Notes: generated by a model from the letters alone, not told the origin. Positions 17,639 to 25,384 are shown, numbered from the stretch's first letter. The stretch: DNA of 64,000 nucleotides from CAVXXD01 sp963765625 (GCA_963765625.1 CAVXXD010000018.1:183310-247309), one strand, 5' to 3'. Made by a program: numbers and translations.

Positions 17639-17812
17639 GTGGTTAAGATCAACAAGTGGGAATGTACGGTCTGCGGCTATATCTACGACCCGGAGATTGG
17701 GGACCCAGATTCCGGCATCGAGCCCGGCACCGCTTTCGAGGACCTGCCTGACGACTGGGAATGCCCCGAATGCGGAGTGGGCAAGGAAGAATTCGAAAAG
17801 CTCGAAGACTAG
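17639..17812 (+). CDS. Rubredoxin
   Basis: A 57-residue rubredoxin, a one-iron electron carrier. Both Cys pairs are present (CTVCGYIYDP near residue 9 and CPECGVGK near residue 42), with the usual PGTAFEDLPDDWECP between them. The likely start is GTG 17639 (VVKINKWEC). The frame is open further upstream but overlaps the previous gene, and the extra residues do not resemble rubredoxin. It precedes rubrerythrin by 14 bases and probably feeds it electrons for peroxide reduction. Confidence 0.93.
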   Translation: MVKINKWECTVCGYIYDPEIGDPDSGIEPGTAFEDLPDDWECPECGVGKEEFEKLED

Positions 17813-17826
17813 AGGAGGGCTTCAGC

Positions 17827-18330
17827 ATGAGGAAGATGACGGAGAGCGCCCTGCGGGAAGCCTTTGCCGGAGAGAGTATGGCGCACATGAAGTATGCCAT
17901 ATTCGCGGACCACGCCAAGGCGGAAGGCCTGCCGGAATTGGCGCGTCTCTTTACCGCCATCGCCTTTGCCGAGCGGGTGCACGCGGAGAACCACTTCCGG
18001 GCCCTGGGCGGCCTGGGCATGGAGACCGAGAACATCCAGGACTGCATAGACGGGGAGAACTACGAGGTCAATGAGATGTACCCGGTCTTCAACGCCACCG
18101 CCAAGCTGCAGGACGAGGCGGAAGCGGTGAGGTCGACTTACTACGCCCTGGAAGCCGAAAAGATACACGCCGAGATGTACAAGAAGGCCAGGGATGTGGT
18201 AGGCGCCGGGGAGGACCTGAGCGTCGGCACTCTCCAGATCTGCAGCGTCTGCGGGCACACGCGTGAGGGTGACGCCCCGGAGAAATGCCCCATCTGCGGG
18301 GCGAGCCGCGAGAAGTTCGTTCAGTTCTGA
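17827..18330 (+). CDS. Rubrerythrin
   Basis: A 167-residue rubrerythrin, a cytosolic non-haem diiron peroxidase of anaerobes. The ferritin-like domain shows the Glu and His iron ligands in AFAGESMAHMKYA, FAERVHAENHF and ALEAEKIHAEMY. The C-terminal rubredoxin-like domain has CSVCGHTREGDAPEKCPICG. ATG 17827 follows GGAGGG at good spacing; the frame is open upstream only as a shadow of the rubredoxin gene. The rubredoxin-rubrerythrin pair indicates oxidative-stress defence in an anaerobic or microaerophilic cell. Confidence 0.95.
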   Translation: MRKMTESALREAFAGESMAHMKYAIFADHAKAEGLPELARLFTAIAFAERVHAENHFRALGGLGMETENIQDCIDGENYEVNEMYPVFNATAKLQDEAEAVRSTYYALEAEKIHAEMYKKARDVVGAGEDLSVGTLQICSVCGHTREGDAPEKCPICGASREKFVQF

Positions 18331-18354
18331 TCGAGGGAGGAGAGGAGTATTATC

Positions 18355-18882
18355 ATGACCCATGGATCCGGCTGTGATTGCGCCGAATGCATTGCTGCTT
18401 TCGAGGTAAAGCCTAATCCCGCAATAATGGCCCTTCGTTTCCTGACCTTCGCGGCGACCACCGCGGCGGGAGCGGCGGGCCTCATCAGGGGCGGCAACAA
18501 GAAGCTGATGGCGGCCTGGCTGGCCGGGTGGGCACTGTTCCTGACCATCCCCCGCTACCTCATCTGCGCCAGTTGCAGCGGCTATGGCAAGATGTGCTAC
18601 TCCTTCTACCTGGGCAAGTACACCAGCATGATCCTGCCCAGGCGGGAGAAGGAAGTACCCATGATCGGTCTGGGGCTGGAGGTTCTGTCGCTATCCACCA
18701 TCTCCCTCATGCCCGTTCTGGCCATGCGCAAGGACCGCAAGAACCTCATCACCTATCTCATCCTCAACGACCTTCTCCTCGCCGGGCAGTTCTTCCATGC
18801 CTGCCGTTACTGCGGCACCCACGCTGAGGATGATTTCAAAAAGTTCTGCCCCAACTACCGCTTTTGGAGCAATTTCAAGTAA
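18355..18882 (+). CDS. Cys-rich membrane protein of unknown function
   Basis: A 175-residue protein I cannot assign. It begins with CDCAEC, has about four hydrophobic segments (near residues 28-45, 48-65, 100-122 and 130-150), and carries further Cys groups in YLICASCSGYGKMCY, HACRYCGTH and FCPNY. The Cys clusters lie at the ends of the membrane segments and could bind iron, a cluster or heme-like cofactor, or form disulfides. The ATG follows GAGGGAGGAGAGG. It lies 24 bases behind rubrerythrin, so a redox or stress role is plausible but unproven. Confidence 0.7.
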   Translation: MTHGSGCDCAECIAAFEVKPNPAIMALRFLTFAATTAAGAAGLIRGGNKKLMAAWLAGWALFLTIPRYLICASCSGYGKMCYSFYLGKYTSMILPRREKEVPMIGLGLEVLSLSTISLMPVLAMRKDRKNLITYLILNDLLLAGQFFHACRYCGTHAEDDFKKFCPNYRFWSNFK

Positions 18883-18937
18883 GAGGCGTTGAGCAAGGCG
18901 GCACTCATGCCGCGGCTGGAGGACTAAGGAGGATTGT

Positions 18938-19309
18938 ATGGGAAAGAAAGATAAGGAAAAGAAGAGCTCGCTGAAGAAGGTGATCATATTCCTGGGTATC
19001 ACGCATCCCATCGAGGCTCTGATCGCGGCCCGCAAGGCCAGGAAGCTCGGCCTCAACCCCAAGCGCTGGTTCCTGGCCACCCTGCTCTTCGGGGTGTTCG
19101 CTTCCAGCCGCATGAAGCAGCCCGTGACGGTGGAGGTCGAGGTCGAGGAAGCCACGAAGGGCAGGAAAGAGAAAAAAGCAAAGAAAGATAAAGAAGCGAA
19201 AGATACCAAGATAGTGATCGAAGTGATTGAAGAGGTCGAAGCAGAAGCCGGCAAACAAGAGAAGGCCAAGAAGAGCAAGAAAGGCAAGAAGTCCAAGAAG
19301 TCCAAGTGA
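18938..19309 (+). CDS. Small membrane-linked protein with Lys-rich tail
   Basis: A 123-residue protein. Residues 1-15 are Lys-rich, residues about 15-62 contain two weakly hydrophobic stretches (VIIFLGITHPIEALIAA and WFLATLLFGVFA), and the last 60 residues are an extremely charged Lys/Glu tail ending in KKSKKGKKSKKSK. Such tails bind nucleic acid, acidic surfaces or membranes. No domain is recognised. It has a good AAGGAGG site and ends just before a strong terminator, so it closes the rubrerythrin transcript. Confidence 0.65.
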   Translation: MGKKDKEKKSSLKKVIIFLGITHPIEALIAARKARKLGLNPKRWFLATLLFGVFASSRMKQPVTVEVEVEEATKGRKEKKAKKDKEAKDTKIVIEVIEEVEAEAGKQEKAKKSKKGKKSKKSK

Positions 19310-19347
19310 CGGTGAGCAAGAAAACAAGTATCGGTCTGATGCAGTGC

Positions 19348-19375
19348 AAGGCGCGGGAAACCGCGCCTTTTCTTG
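19348..19375 (+). terminator. Terminator of the rubredoxin-rubrerythrin operon
   Basis: A perfect 9-bp stem AAGGCGCGG / CCGCGCCTT with a GAAA tetraloop (19348-19369), followed by TTCTTG. It lies about 40 bases behind the Lys-rich protein gene. Confidence 0.8.
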
Positions 19376-19462
19376 TGAGCCTGTCAAGTCTGGAATGCAT
19401 CCCGGTGTCGTAATATAATTCCCTTATTCGCTGTACGGGCTTTCCTGGCATGGGAGGGTATT

Positions 19463-19756
19463 TTGGCTAAAGCAGACGATGAAAAGCAGAAGGTTATTCT
19501 CCGCCGGTTGAAACGGATCGAAGGGCAGGTCCGGGGGATCACCAGAATGGTTGAAGAGGGCAAGGGTTGCGAAGACGTCCTGGTGCAGGTGGCGGCGGCC
19601 CGCGCCGCCCTCGACCGGGTGGGCATTCACATCATCAGCCACCGCATGAAGGAGTGCCTGTCGGACAAGGGGCTCTCAAAGGACGAGTCCATCGAGAAGT
19701 CCATCGACATGTTCATCCGCTACTCCTCCAACATCGGACCCGTCAGCAACACCTGA
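19463..19756 (+). CDS. CstR-like repressor of the CsoR/DUF156 family
   Basis: A 97-residue all-helical repressor. The signature RLKRIEGQVRGITRMVEEGKGCEDVL defines the family. Cys36 and Cys65 occupy the same numbered positions as in the copper sensor CsoR, but position 61, the copper-binding His there, is Arg. The stretch IISHRMKEC resembles the persulfide sensor CstR, which keeps two cysteines and lacks that His. A persulfide or sulfane-sulfur sensor is therefore inferred. The start is TTG with GGGAGGG 4 bases upstream. Likely operators with the family's palindrome lie at 4886 and 24041. It is followed by a possible small membrane peptide. Confidence 0.88.
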   Translation: MAKADDEKQKVILRRLKRIEGQVRGITRMVEEGKGCEDVLVQVAAARAALDRVGIHIISHRMKECLSDKGLSKDESIEKSIDMFIRYSSNIGPVSNT

Positions 19757-19770
19757 CCCCTCGCTAAAAG

Positions 19771-19893
19771 TTGAATGCTCAAATTCTCCCCAGCGATCTG
19801 CGCCTGGCCGTGGGGATGCTTTTCCTGACGTTGTTATGCTGCGGCCTGGGGACTGTCTTCCCGAGCTTCTTCATCCGGTTCCTGGGCAAGTAA
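19771..19893 (+). CDS. Possible 40-residue membrane peptide
   Basis: A short frame starting with TTG and ending in TAA, 14 bases behind the repressor gene. It encodes a single hydrophobic segment, AVGMLFLTLLCCGLGTVF, followed by PSFFIRFLGK, the pattern of a one-pass membrane microprotein with a positively charged cytosolic end. There is no clear ribosome site before the TTG, so translation would rely on coupling to the repressor gene. It could be chance. Two adjacent Cys next to a sulfur-type regulator are suggestive only. Confidence 0.3.
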   Translation: MNAQILPSDLRLAVGMLFLTLLCCGLGTVFPSFFIRFLGK

Positions 19894-19914
19894 CTATCGT
19901 AACGGGAGCCGGGT

Positions 19915-20751
19915 TCAGCCGTCGTCCCAGTCCTCGTCCCCTTCGTCGTCGAGGTCGTCATAGCAAGTCGCCGCGTCGGCGGAGGACAGTCCTTCATTGG
20001 CTACGAAAGCGATATCTTCGTCTTTAGACTCGGCCAGCCTGAGCAGGTACACGCCGGCTTCCCGCGGCTTGATGTTGACCATGGCGTCGATGACGGCGAT
20101 CAGCACGTCCTTGTCCGTTTCTTTCGATTCGACAAGAGACACCAGGATGGGCCAGGCGGATTTCAGCTCCAGCCCCTCCGCGGCCATAACCGCCTCACGG
20201 ACCAGTATGGCATCGTTGCTCTCCATGGCCTCCAGGATCTGCTTGTCGAAGCCGGGCTGGAAACCCATGCAGAACACCGCCGTCAATCGCCAGTCAGCTT
20301 CGTCGCTTGAATATGCCGAAGAGATGGCACCGCGATGCCATTCCTGGGGGGCGCGGGAAGAGGATTCCAGGGCCCTCCGTCTCAGCAGGTCCGGTTTGTC
20401 CGTATCCATGTAGATGGCACGTAGGTTTTTCTGTAGTTTTAGAAACAAGCCCTCGGTTAAAGGCATGTCATCCGGGTCATCGAAACCCTCAAGGTTCGCT
20501 TCCTCGACGGCTGTCCCCAGGGAGGAAGCAGCGGCGGCCCGGATATCCTCCGGCTCATCGTCATCGAGTGCTATCGCGAGGAGGGCGGCGCAGAGTTCGT
20601 CGCTGATAACCACGTAGTCCCCCGCCAGTTCCACGGCCATGAGACGGTCCGCCGGGTCGGCTTGCCTGTCACTGATCACTTCAAGGAATACGTCTCCAGC
20701 GTCATCCGGCCAGTCCCATGGCGGGATGCTGTTGAATTCATTCAGATCCAT
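19915..20751 (-). CDS. Acidic HEAT-repeat-like protein
   Basis: A 278-residue acidic protein built from helical pairs of HEAT / PBS-lyase type (for example DIRAAAASSLG, DWRLTAVFCMGF, ILVREAVMAAEGLE, DVLIAVIDAMVNI). Such solenoids are protein-binding scaffolds. The C-terminus is very acidic (DDLDDEGDEDWDDG). There is no catalytic motif, signal or membrane segment. The start ATG has AAGGAGG upstream. It lies downstream of the 998-residue oxidoreductase on the same strand, separated by the structured element at 20862-20987, so it may be a separate unit. Confidence 0.75.
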   Translation of the reverse strand: MDLNEFNSIPPWDWPDDAGDVFLEVISDRQADPADRLMAVELAGDYVVISDELCAALLAIALDDDEPEDIRAAAASSLGTAVEEANLEGFDDPDDMPLTEGLFLKLQKNLRAIYMDTDKPDLLRRRALESSSRAPQEWHRGAISSAYSSDEADWRLTAVFCMGFQPGFDKQILEAMESNDAILVREAVMAAEGLELKSAWPILVSLVESKETDKDVLIAVIDAMVNIKPREAGVYLLRLAESKDEDIAFVANEGLSSADAATCYDDLDDEGDEDWDDG

Positions 20752-20861
20752 GGTCTCAACCCTCCTTAACCGGCAAACACTTTATTGCAAGTATATTGCC
20801 AGTGCCGACAAGGCTACAACCATGATCCCGCCTGAAGCAACTCCCCGCCTGGGCCCTTCAT

Positions 20862-20987
20862 AAGAAACGGGGCCCTTCGGAAGGACCCTCGAGTCAGCCC
20901 CGATGTCACGAACATCGGAGGAAGGGCAGAATAATCGTCAGCCCGCTATCTGAGCTCGCCAGGTCCTGAAGAAGGGCCCCGTTTCTT
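20862..20987. other. Large structured intergenic element, long imperfect stem with two inner hairpins
   Basis: The arms 20862-20878 and 20971-20987 are perfectly complementary over 17 bases. The stem continues inward through AGGACC / GGTCCT and CGAG...TCAG / CTGA...CTCG with small internal loops, giving about 31 pairs. The enclosed region holds a 7-bp hairpin CCGATGT / ACATCGG (20900-20918) and a weaker GGGC / GCCC hairpin. It begins 13 bases behind the oxidoreductase stop on the minus strand and precedes the HEAT-repeat gene. It could be a transcript-end structure, a non-coding RNA or a degenerate MITE. Nothing here identifies a known RNA family. Confidence 0.55.
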
Positions 20988-21000
20988 TCTTTAAAGAAGA

Positions 21001-23997
21001 TCAGGCGAGGAGCTCCTTCATCATCGGGCCCATCAGTGGAGGCATCACCTTCATCATCACGTCCGGCATCATCTCCGGCATGAGGGCGCGCATGGAGTCG
21101 CTCATCTCGGGCATGCGCTTCTCCATGATGGGAAGCATGCGCGGCAGCATCCACTTGAGCATGGGGGGCAGCACCGACGGCGCCATCTTCGGCATGGCCT
21201 TGTCGATGGCCCAGGACATCCCGGAGACGGCCGGGCCGGGCAGCAGGCGCATAGCCTTCAGCATGGTCTTGCCTCCCGGCAGGGTGCCCATGAACTCTTC
21301 CATGAAGCCGGCCATGCCGGACGGGGACATCATCTGAATCATCTTGTCGAACACCGCCCAGCTCTGCAGGGCGTTCTGCGTGGGGTCCTCCAGGGTCTCG
21401 CCCAGCGCTTCTCCCACGATGGATGCGAAGTCGCGCACCGGCATACCGCCGCCCTTGGAGTCGGCCCACACCCGCAGCTGGAACTCGCAGCAGGGGCAGG
21501 TGGAGGCGAGGACGTCGGCCCCCACGGCTTGCGCCTCGGCCAGGCGCTTGGCGGCGATGTTGCCGGAGGTGGGGTAGGTGTCACCGATGAGGGTGAGCAC
21601 GCTGCCGCAGCAGAGGCCTTCCTCGCGGTTGTGCTCCATCTCCACCAGCTTGAGGCCGGGGATGGCTTCCAGCACCTCGCGAGGCTGCTCGTAGATGCCG
21701 CCGTGGCGGCCGATGTGGCAGGGGTCGTGCCAGGTGACGGTGATGGGGACTTCCCTGGTGAAGTTGAGCTTGCCTTCGTGCAGCAGTTCCACCGCTACCT
21801 CGGAGATGTGCCGGACTTCCACGTCCCACTCCAGGCCCAGCTTCTCCGCCCACTCCTTGTAGGTATGGGCCAGGGTCACCCAGCAGCCGGGGCAGGAAGC
21901 GATGATGGTCTTGATGCCGCGCCGGTTGATCTCTCCGATGTTGCGGCGCACCGCCGTCTCGAAGACGTCCCACTTGCCGCTCATCAGGAAGGGCACGCCG
22001 CAGCAGGTCTCCTGCTTGCCCAGGAAGTCGAAGTCGATGCCGCCCTCGGTGAGGATGCGTACCGCTCCGCGGGCGATGTCCTGTTCCACGTAAGAGGCGG
22101 TGCATCCGGCCCAGTAGGCCACGCCGCACCCTTCTTTCAATTTGACGTAGTCCGGCAGCCAGGCGTCGCGGTCCCGCGCGAAGCCGGCCCAGATGTTGTT
22201 CTCCATGTCGTAGGCGGCGCCCATCATCTCGAAGGGCGGGAAGGTGTGGAACTTGCCCGAGGCCACCAGCTCGCCTCGCATCTCGGCCCAGAGGGACTCG
22301 ATGGCCAGGTCGGTCTGGCAGACCGGGTCGCACTTCTTGCAGGTGGTGCAGAGCAGGAACTTGTCGGTCATCTCCTGGGTCAGGGGTAGCTTGCCCTGGC
22401 TGTAGCGCTTGAGATAGTACCACTTGCCGCGGGGGGAGGCGCTGTCCCAACCCTTGCCGGAGTAGAGGGAGCATTTGTCCACGCAGTAGCCGCACTGGGC
22501 GCAGGTGTAGGCGGCGTCTTCCAGGTCCTGGGGGAGCTTGCCCTTCTTGCGCAGCGGGTGGTGGGGGAGAAAGGCGCCCATCCGGCCGGCGATGCCCGCG
22601 AAGGGCATGGCCGTCAGCATCATCAAATCGATGAGGCGGGCGCGCAGGGGACGGCCCCGGCCGGTGAGCAGCTTGCCCGGGTTGAGCAGGTTTCCGGGGT
22701 CGTGCTCGGCCTTGTAGGCCTCCAGGCGGCGCTTCTTCTCCTCACCCCAGCGCTGGGCGTAGCGGGCCGCGAAGTACAAGCCGGTTCCGTAGGGCGTCCC
22801 GCCATGCGCCAGGGAGATCTTGATGAAGTGAAGGGACTTGGCGAACTCTACGTTGAAAGAAAGGGTGCGAGAGTCGGCCGGGATGAAGCCCAGCAGCACC
22901 ACCTGGCCGTCGGAAGTCAGCGACGCTTCCACTCCCAGGTCGGGGAGCTTGCGGCCGGCTTCTTCCAGGGTCCCGGCCAGGCCGGCCAGCGGCACCAGGG
23001 ATTCCGCCGGGATAAGTGATGGTCCCAGCCGGCGGATGCGCATGGGGTTGAAGCGGTCCTCCCACTCGTGGCGGGCCTGGCCGTCAGGCAGGCGCAAGCC
23101 CCCCTGGGCTCCCGCCACTTCGGTCAGTTTGCCCTCCAGCTCGGGGGAGGGGTTCTCCAGCACCGCCTCCACCAGGAAAGAGACCGGCAGTTCATCTCCC
23201 CCTGACTCCGCGGCCACGCGGTTCTTGTCCATGATGAAGCGGGGGTTGAAAACCTGCAGGTGAAAAAGGTCCATGTCTTTTAAAGCCTGTAAATATAACT
23301 CGAGGCGGTGGGGATCCGGGAAAGAAAACAGCAGGGGCGTTTCCTCGCCCGCCGCGCGTACCTTGAAGCGGGCGGCGGTGACGATGCCGGTGATGCCCTC
23401 GGCCGCGTAGAAGAGGCCGATGTCCTCGCCCTCCACCCAGAGCAGGCCTCCCTCGGGGGTGACCACCTCCAGGCCTTCCAGGTTCTCCTCGAACTGGCCG
23501 TAGGCGAAGGCCCCGATGCCCGAACCGCCCTCCGCTACCCAGCCTCCTATCGTGGAAGAGGGGGCGCTGGAAGGATAGGTGCGCAGGGCCAGGCCGCGGT
23601 CGCGAAGCTTGCGCTCCAGGTCGTTCCAGACCACACCGGCTTCCGCCGTGACGGTCAGTCCGTCCTCATCGATCTCGCGGATGTTCTTTAACAAGGTGAG
23701 GTCCAGTATGATGCCGCCGTTCATCGGTATGGCCCCGCCATAGCCGCTGGTGGCGGCGGCCCGGGGAGTAACGGCGATGCCCTTGAGGCGGGCTTGCCTC
23801 AATATGGTCGCCACCTCCGAGGCGTCTTTGGCGCGCACCACTGCGTCGGCGTGCGGCCGGATTATCTCTTCCAGGAAGCGCGGGAACTCTCCCATGTCGT
23901 GGGAGTAGAGGTCCACCTCGATGCGGTCCTGCGTGAAGCGCTCACCGAATCCCCGGCCCAGTTCCTTTACCGCGCCCTTATCCATGATCGCGTGCAT
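21001..23997 (-). CDS. FAD / Fe-S oxidoreductase (GlcD-HdrD-type fusion) with Met-rich tail
   Basis: A 998-residue fusion. Residues about 35-440 are an FAD-linked oxidase of the vanillyl-alcohol-oxidase fold (glycolate / D-lactate dehydrogenase type). Residues about 495-560 hold two 4Fe-4S motifs (CAQCGYCVDKC and CTTCKKCDPVC). Residues about 620-850 hold two CCG domains as in heterodisulfide reductase HdrD and glycolate oxidase GlcF (CCGVPFL, CPGC, DPCHIGRHGG, LCCGSVL). The last 120 residues are an unusual Met/Pro-rich tail. It probably oxidises a hydroxy acid and passes electrons to a quinone or thiol partner. A CstR-type palindrome overlaps its promoter region at 24041. Confidence 0.88.
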   Translation of the reverse strand: MHAIMDKGAVKELGRGFGERFTQDRIEVDLYSHDMGEFPRFLEEIIRPHADAVVRAKDASEVATILRQARLKGIAVTPRAAATSGYGGAIPMNGGIILDLTLLKNIREIDEDGLTVTAEAGVVWNDLERKLRDRGLALRTYPSSAPSSTIGGWVAEGGSGIGAFAYGQFEENLEGLEVVTPEGGLLWVEGEDIGLFYAAEGITGIVTAARFKVRAAGEETPLLFSFPDPHRLELYLQALKDMDLFHLQVFNPRFIMDKNRVAAESGGDELPVSFLVEAVLENPSPELEGKLTEVAGAQGGLRLPDGQARHEWEDRFNPMRIRRLGPSLIPAESLVPLAGLAGTLEEAGRKLPDLGVEASLTSDGQVVLLGFIPADSRTLSFNVEFAKSLHFIKISLAHGGTPYGTGLYFAARYAQRWGEEKKRRLEAYKAEHDPGNLLNPGKLLTGRGRPLRARLIDLMMLTAMPFAGIAGRMGAFLPHHPLRKKGKLPQDLEDAAYTCAQCGYCVDKCSLYSGKGWDSASPRGKWYYLKRYSQGKLPLTQEMTDKFLLCTTCKKCDPVCQTDLAIESLWAEMRGELVASGKFHTFPPFEMMGAAYDMENNIWAGFARDRDAWLPDYVKLKEGCGVAYWAGCTASYVEQDIARGAVRILTEGGIDFDFLGKQETCCGVPFLMSGKWDVFETAVRRNIGEINRRGIKTIIASCPGCWVTLAHTYKEWAEKLGLEWDVEVRHISEVAVELLHEGKLNFTREVPITVTWHDPCHIGRHGGIYEQPREVLEAIPGLKLVEMEHNREEGLCCGSVLTLIGDTYPTSGNIAAKRLAEAQAVGADVLASTCPCCEFQLRVWADSKGGGMPVRDFASIVGEALGETLEDPTQNALQSWAVFDKMIQMMSPSGMAGFMEEFMGTLPGGKTMLKAMRLLPGPAVSGMSWAIDKAMPKMAPSVLPPMLKWMLPRMLPIMEKRMPEMSDSMRALMPEMMPDVMMKVMPPLMGPMMKELLA

Positions 23998-24040
23998 CTC
24001 CCCATCCTTTCCTCGAGTGTATTCACTGGATTAAGGATAT

Positions 24041-24054
24041 TACCCCTAGGGGTA
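24041..24054. promoter_or_regulatory. Palindromic operator, CsoR/CstR type
   Basis: The perfect 14-base palindrome TACCCCTAGGGGTA lies 44 bases upstream of the 998-residue oxidoreductase gene. On the minus strand it is followed at once by ATATCC, which could be part of a -10 box, so bound repressor would block initiation. It resembles published CstR/CsoR operators and the site at 4886. Control by the repressor at 19463 is inferred. Confidence 0.6.
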
Positions 24055-24067
24055 TATTGATATGATA

Positions 24068-24171
24068 GGGGTCAGGTCTATCGTTTATTATTTCTTGCCA
24101 TAATCTGGAAAAACCACTATCGGCCGACTGGTAAAATATGGTTAAAAATAATAAACGATAGACCTGACCCC
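24068..24171. mobile_element. REP/MITE-like palindromic element, copy 1
   Basis: Perfect 26-base inverted arms, starting GGGGTCAGGTCTATCG and ending with its complement CGATAGACCTGACCCC, surround a 52-base centre. The arm is shared base for base with copy 2 at 52715. The GGGGTCAG tip also occurs in copy 3 at 56506. The element ends 4 bases before the thiolase stop codon on the other side. No transposase is encoded nearby, so it would be moved in trans, if at all. Confidence 0.8.
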
Positions 24172-24175
24172 ATTT

Positions 24176-25384
24176 CTAGCCTAAGCCGACGATGGCGATG
24201 GAGCAGACGTTGTTGCTGGGAATGCCGCCGAGGTTGTGGGTCAGCCCGAACCTGGCGTCCTTGACCAGGCGCTCCTCCGGCCAGCGCCGCAGCAGCTGGT
24301 TGTACATCTCGTAGAGCATGCGCAGCCCCGAGGCGCCTATGGGGTGGCCGAAGCACTTCAGGCCGCCGTCCACCTGGCAGGGGACTCCCCCGCCGTGCAG
24401 GTCGAAGAAGCCGCTCAAGATGTCGTCCACGGCGTGCCCCTCCGGCGAGATGTGCAGGTCCTCCATGGTGCACATCTCGGTGATGGAGAAGCAGTCGTGC
24501 ACCTCCATCATGCTGATCTCTTCGCGGGGGTTGGTGATGCCCGCCTCCTTGTAGGCGGCGAGTGAAGCCGCGCGGGTGGTGAGCATGCCGGCGCCGTCCC
24601 ACTTGTCGTAGAGGGCCTCCTCGCCCGAGCTCACCGCCACTGCCAGCGCCTTCACCGTCACCAGGTCCTGGTTGGGCTTGAGCTTACGGGCTATCTCCGG
24701 GGTGGTGACGATGGCCATGGCCGAGCCGTCGCTCACTCCGCAGCAGTCGAAAAGCCCCAAGGGGTAGGCGATGATGGGCGCCCCGGCGATGGCTTCTTTC
24801 GGGAGGGCTTTGCGCAGGTGGGCCCGGGGGTTGTTGGTGCCGTTCTGGTGGCTCTTCCAGGAGATGTGGGTGAGGGCTTCTTTGATCCTCTCCATGGGGA
24901 CGCCGTACTTGGCGGAGTAGGCCGTGGCCAGCTGGGCGAAGAGCCCGGGTGCCGTGCCGTTGGGGCCGATGAGGGTGATCAGCTGGCCGAAGATGGGGGA
25001 GTTGGGAAGGCCGCCGTAACCGGTGTCCTTCAGCTTCTCGATCCCCATGGCCAGGGCGATGTCGTAGGCGCCGGAGGCCACGCCGTAGCAGGCCCCGCGA
25101 AAAGCCTCTGTCCCCGAGGCGCAGAAGTTCTCCACCCGCGTCACCGGGATCAGCGGCAGGTGCAGGGAGGCGCCGATGAACACCCCACCCTTGCCGATGT
25201 TTATCTCGTCGACATGGCTGCCCAGCCAGGCCGCCTGGATCTCCTTCTTCTCGATGCCGGCGTCGGCCAGGCACTCAGTAAAGGCCTCCACCAGCAGCTC
25301 GGTGGGCCCGGCGTCCCAGCGCTCACCGAACCGGGTACATCCCATGCCCAGTATGGCCACCTTGTCCCTGATTCCCGTGGACAT
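24176..25384 (-). CDS. Thiolase-family acyltransferase
   Basis: A 402-residue thiolase of the SCP-x / archaeal type, making or breaking a carbon-carbon bond between acyl-CoAs. The acylated Cys is in RVENFCASGTEA (about residue 89), a catalytic His is in MEVHDCFSITE, and the conserved FGHPIGASGLRMLYE stretch and the C-terminal GGIPSNNVC follow. Its ATG comes directly after the stop of the HMG-CoA-synthase-like gene (TAGATG), so the two are translationally coupled. In archaea a thiolase, an HMG-CoA synthase and a DUF35 protein form a channelling complex, and this operon has all three parts in two genes. The actual substrate is unknown. Confidence 0.88.
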   Translation of the reverse strand: MSTGIRDKVAILGMGCTRFGERWDAGPTELLVEAFTECLADAGIEKKEIQAAWLGSHVDEINIGKGGVFIGASLHLPLIPVTRVENFCASGTEAFRGACYGVASGAYDIALAMGIEKLKDTGYGGLPNSPIFGQLITLIGPNGTAPGLFAQLATAYSAKYGVPMERIKEALTHISWKSHQNGTNNPRAHLRKALPKEAIAGAPIIAYPLGLFDCCGVSDGSAMAIVTTPEIARKLKPNQDLVTVKALAVAVSSGEEALYDKWDGAGMLTTRAASLAAYKEAGITNPREEISMMEVHDCFSITEMCTMEDLHISPEGHAVDDILSGFFDLHGGGVPCQVDGGLKCFGHPIGASGLRMLYEMYNQLLRRWPEERLVKDARFGLTHNLGGIPSNNVCSIAIVGLG

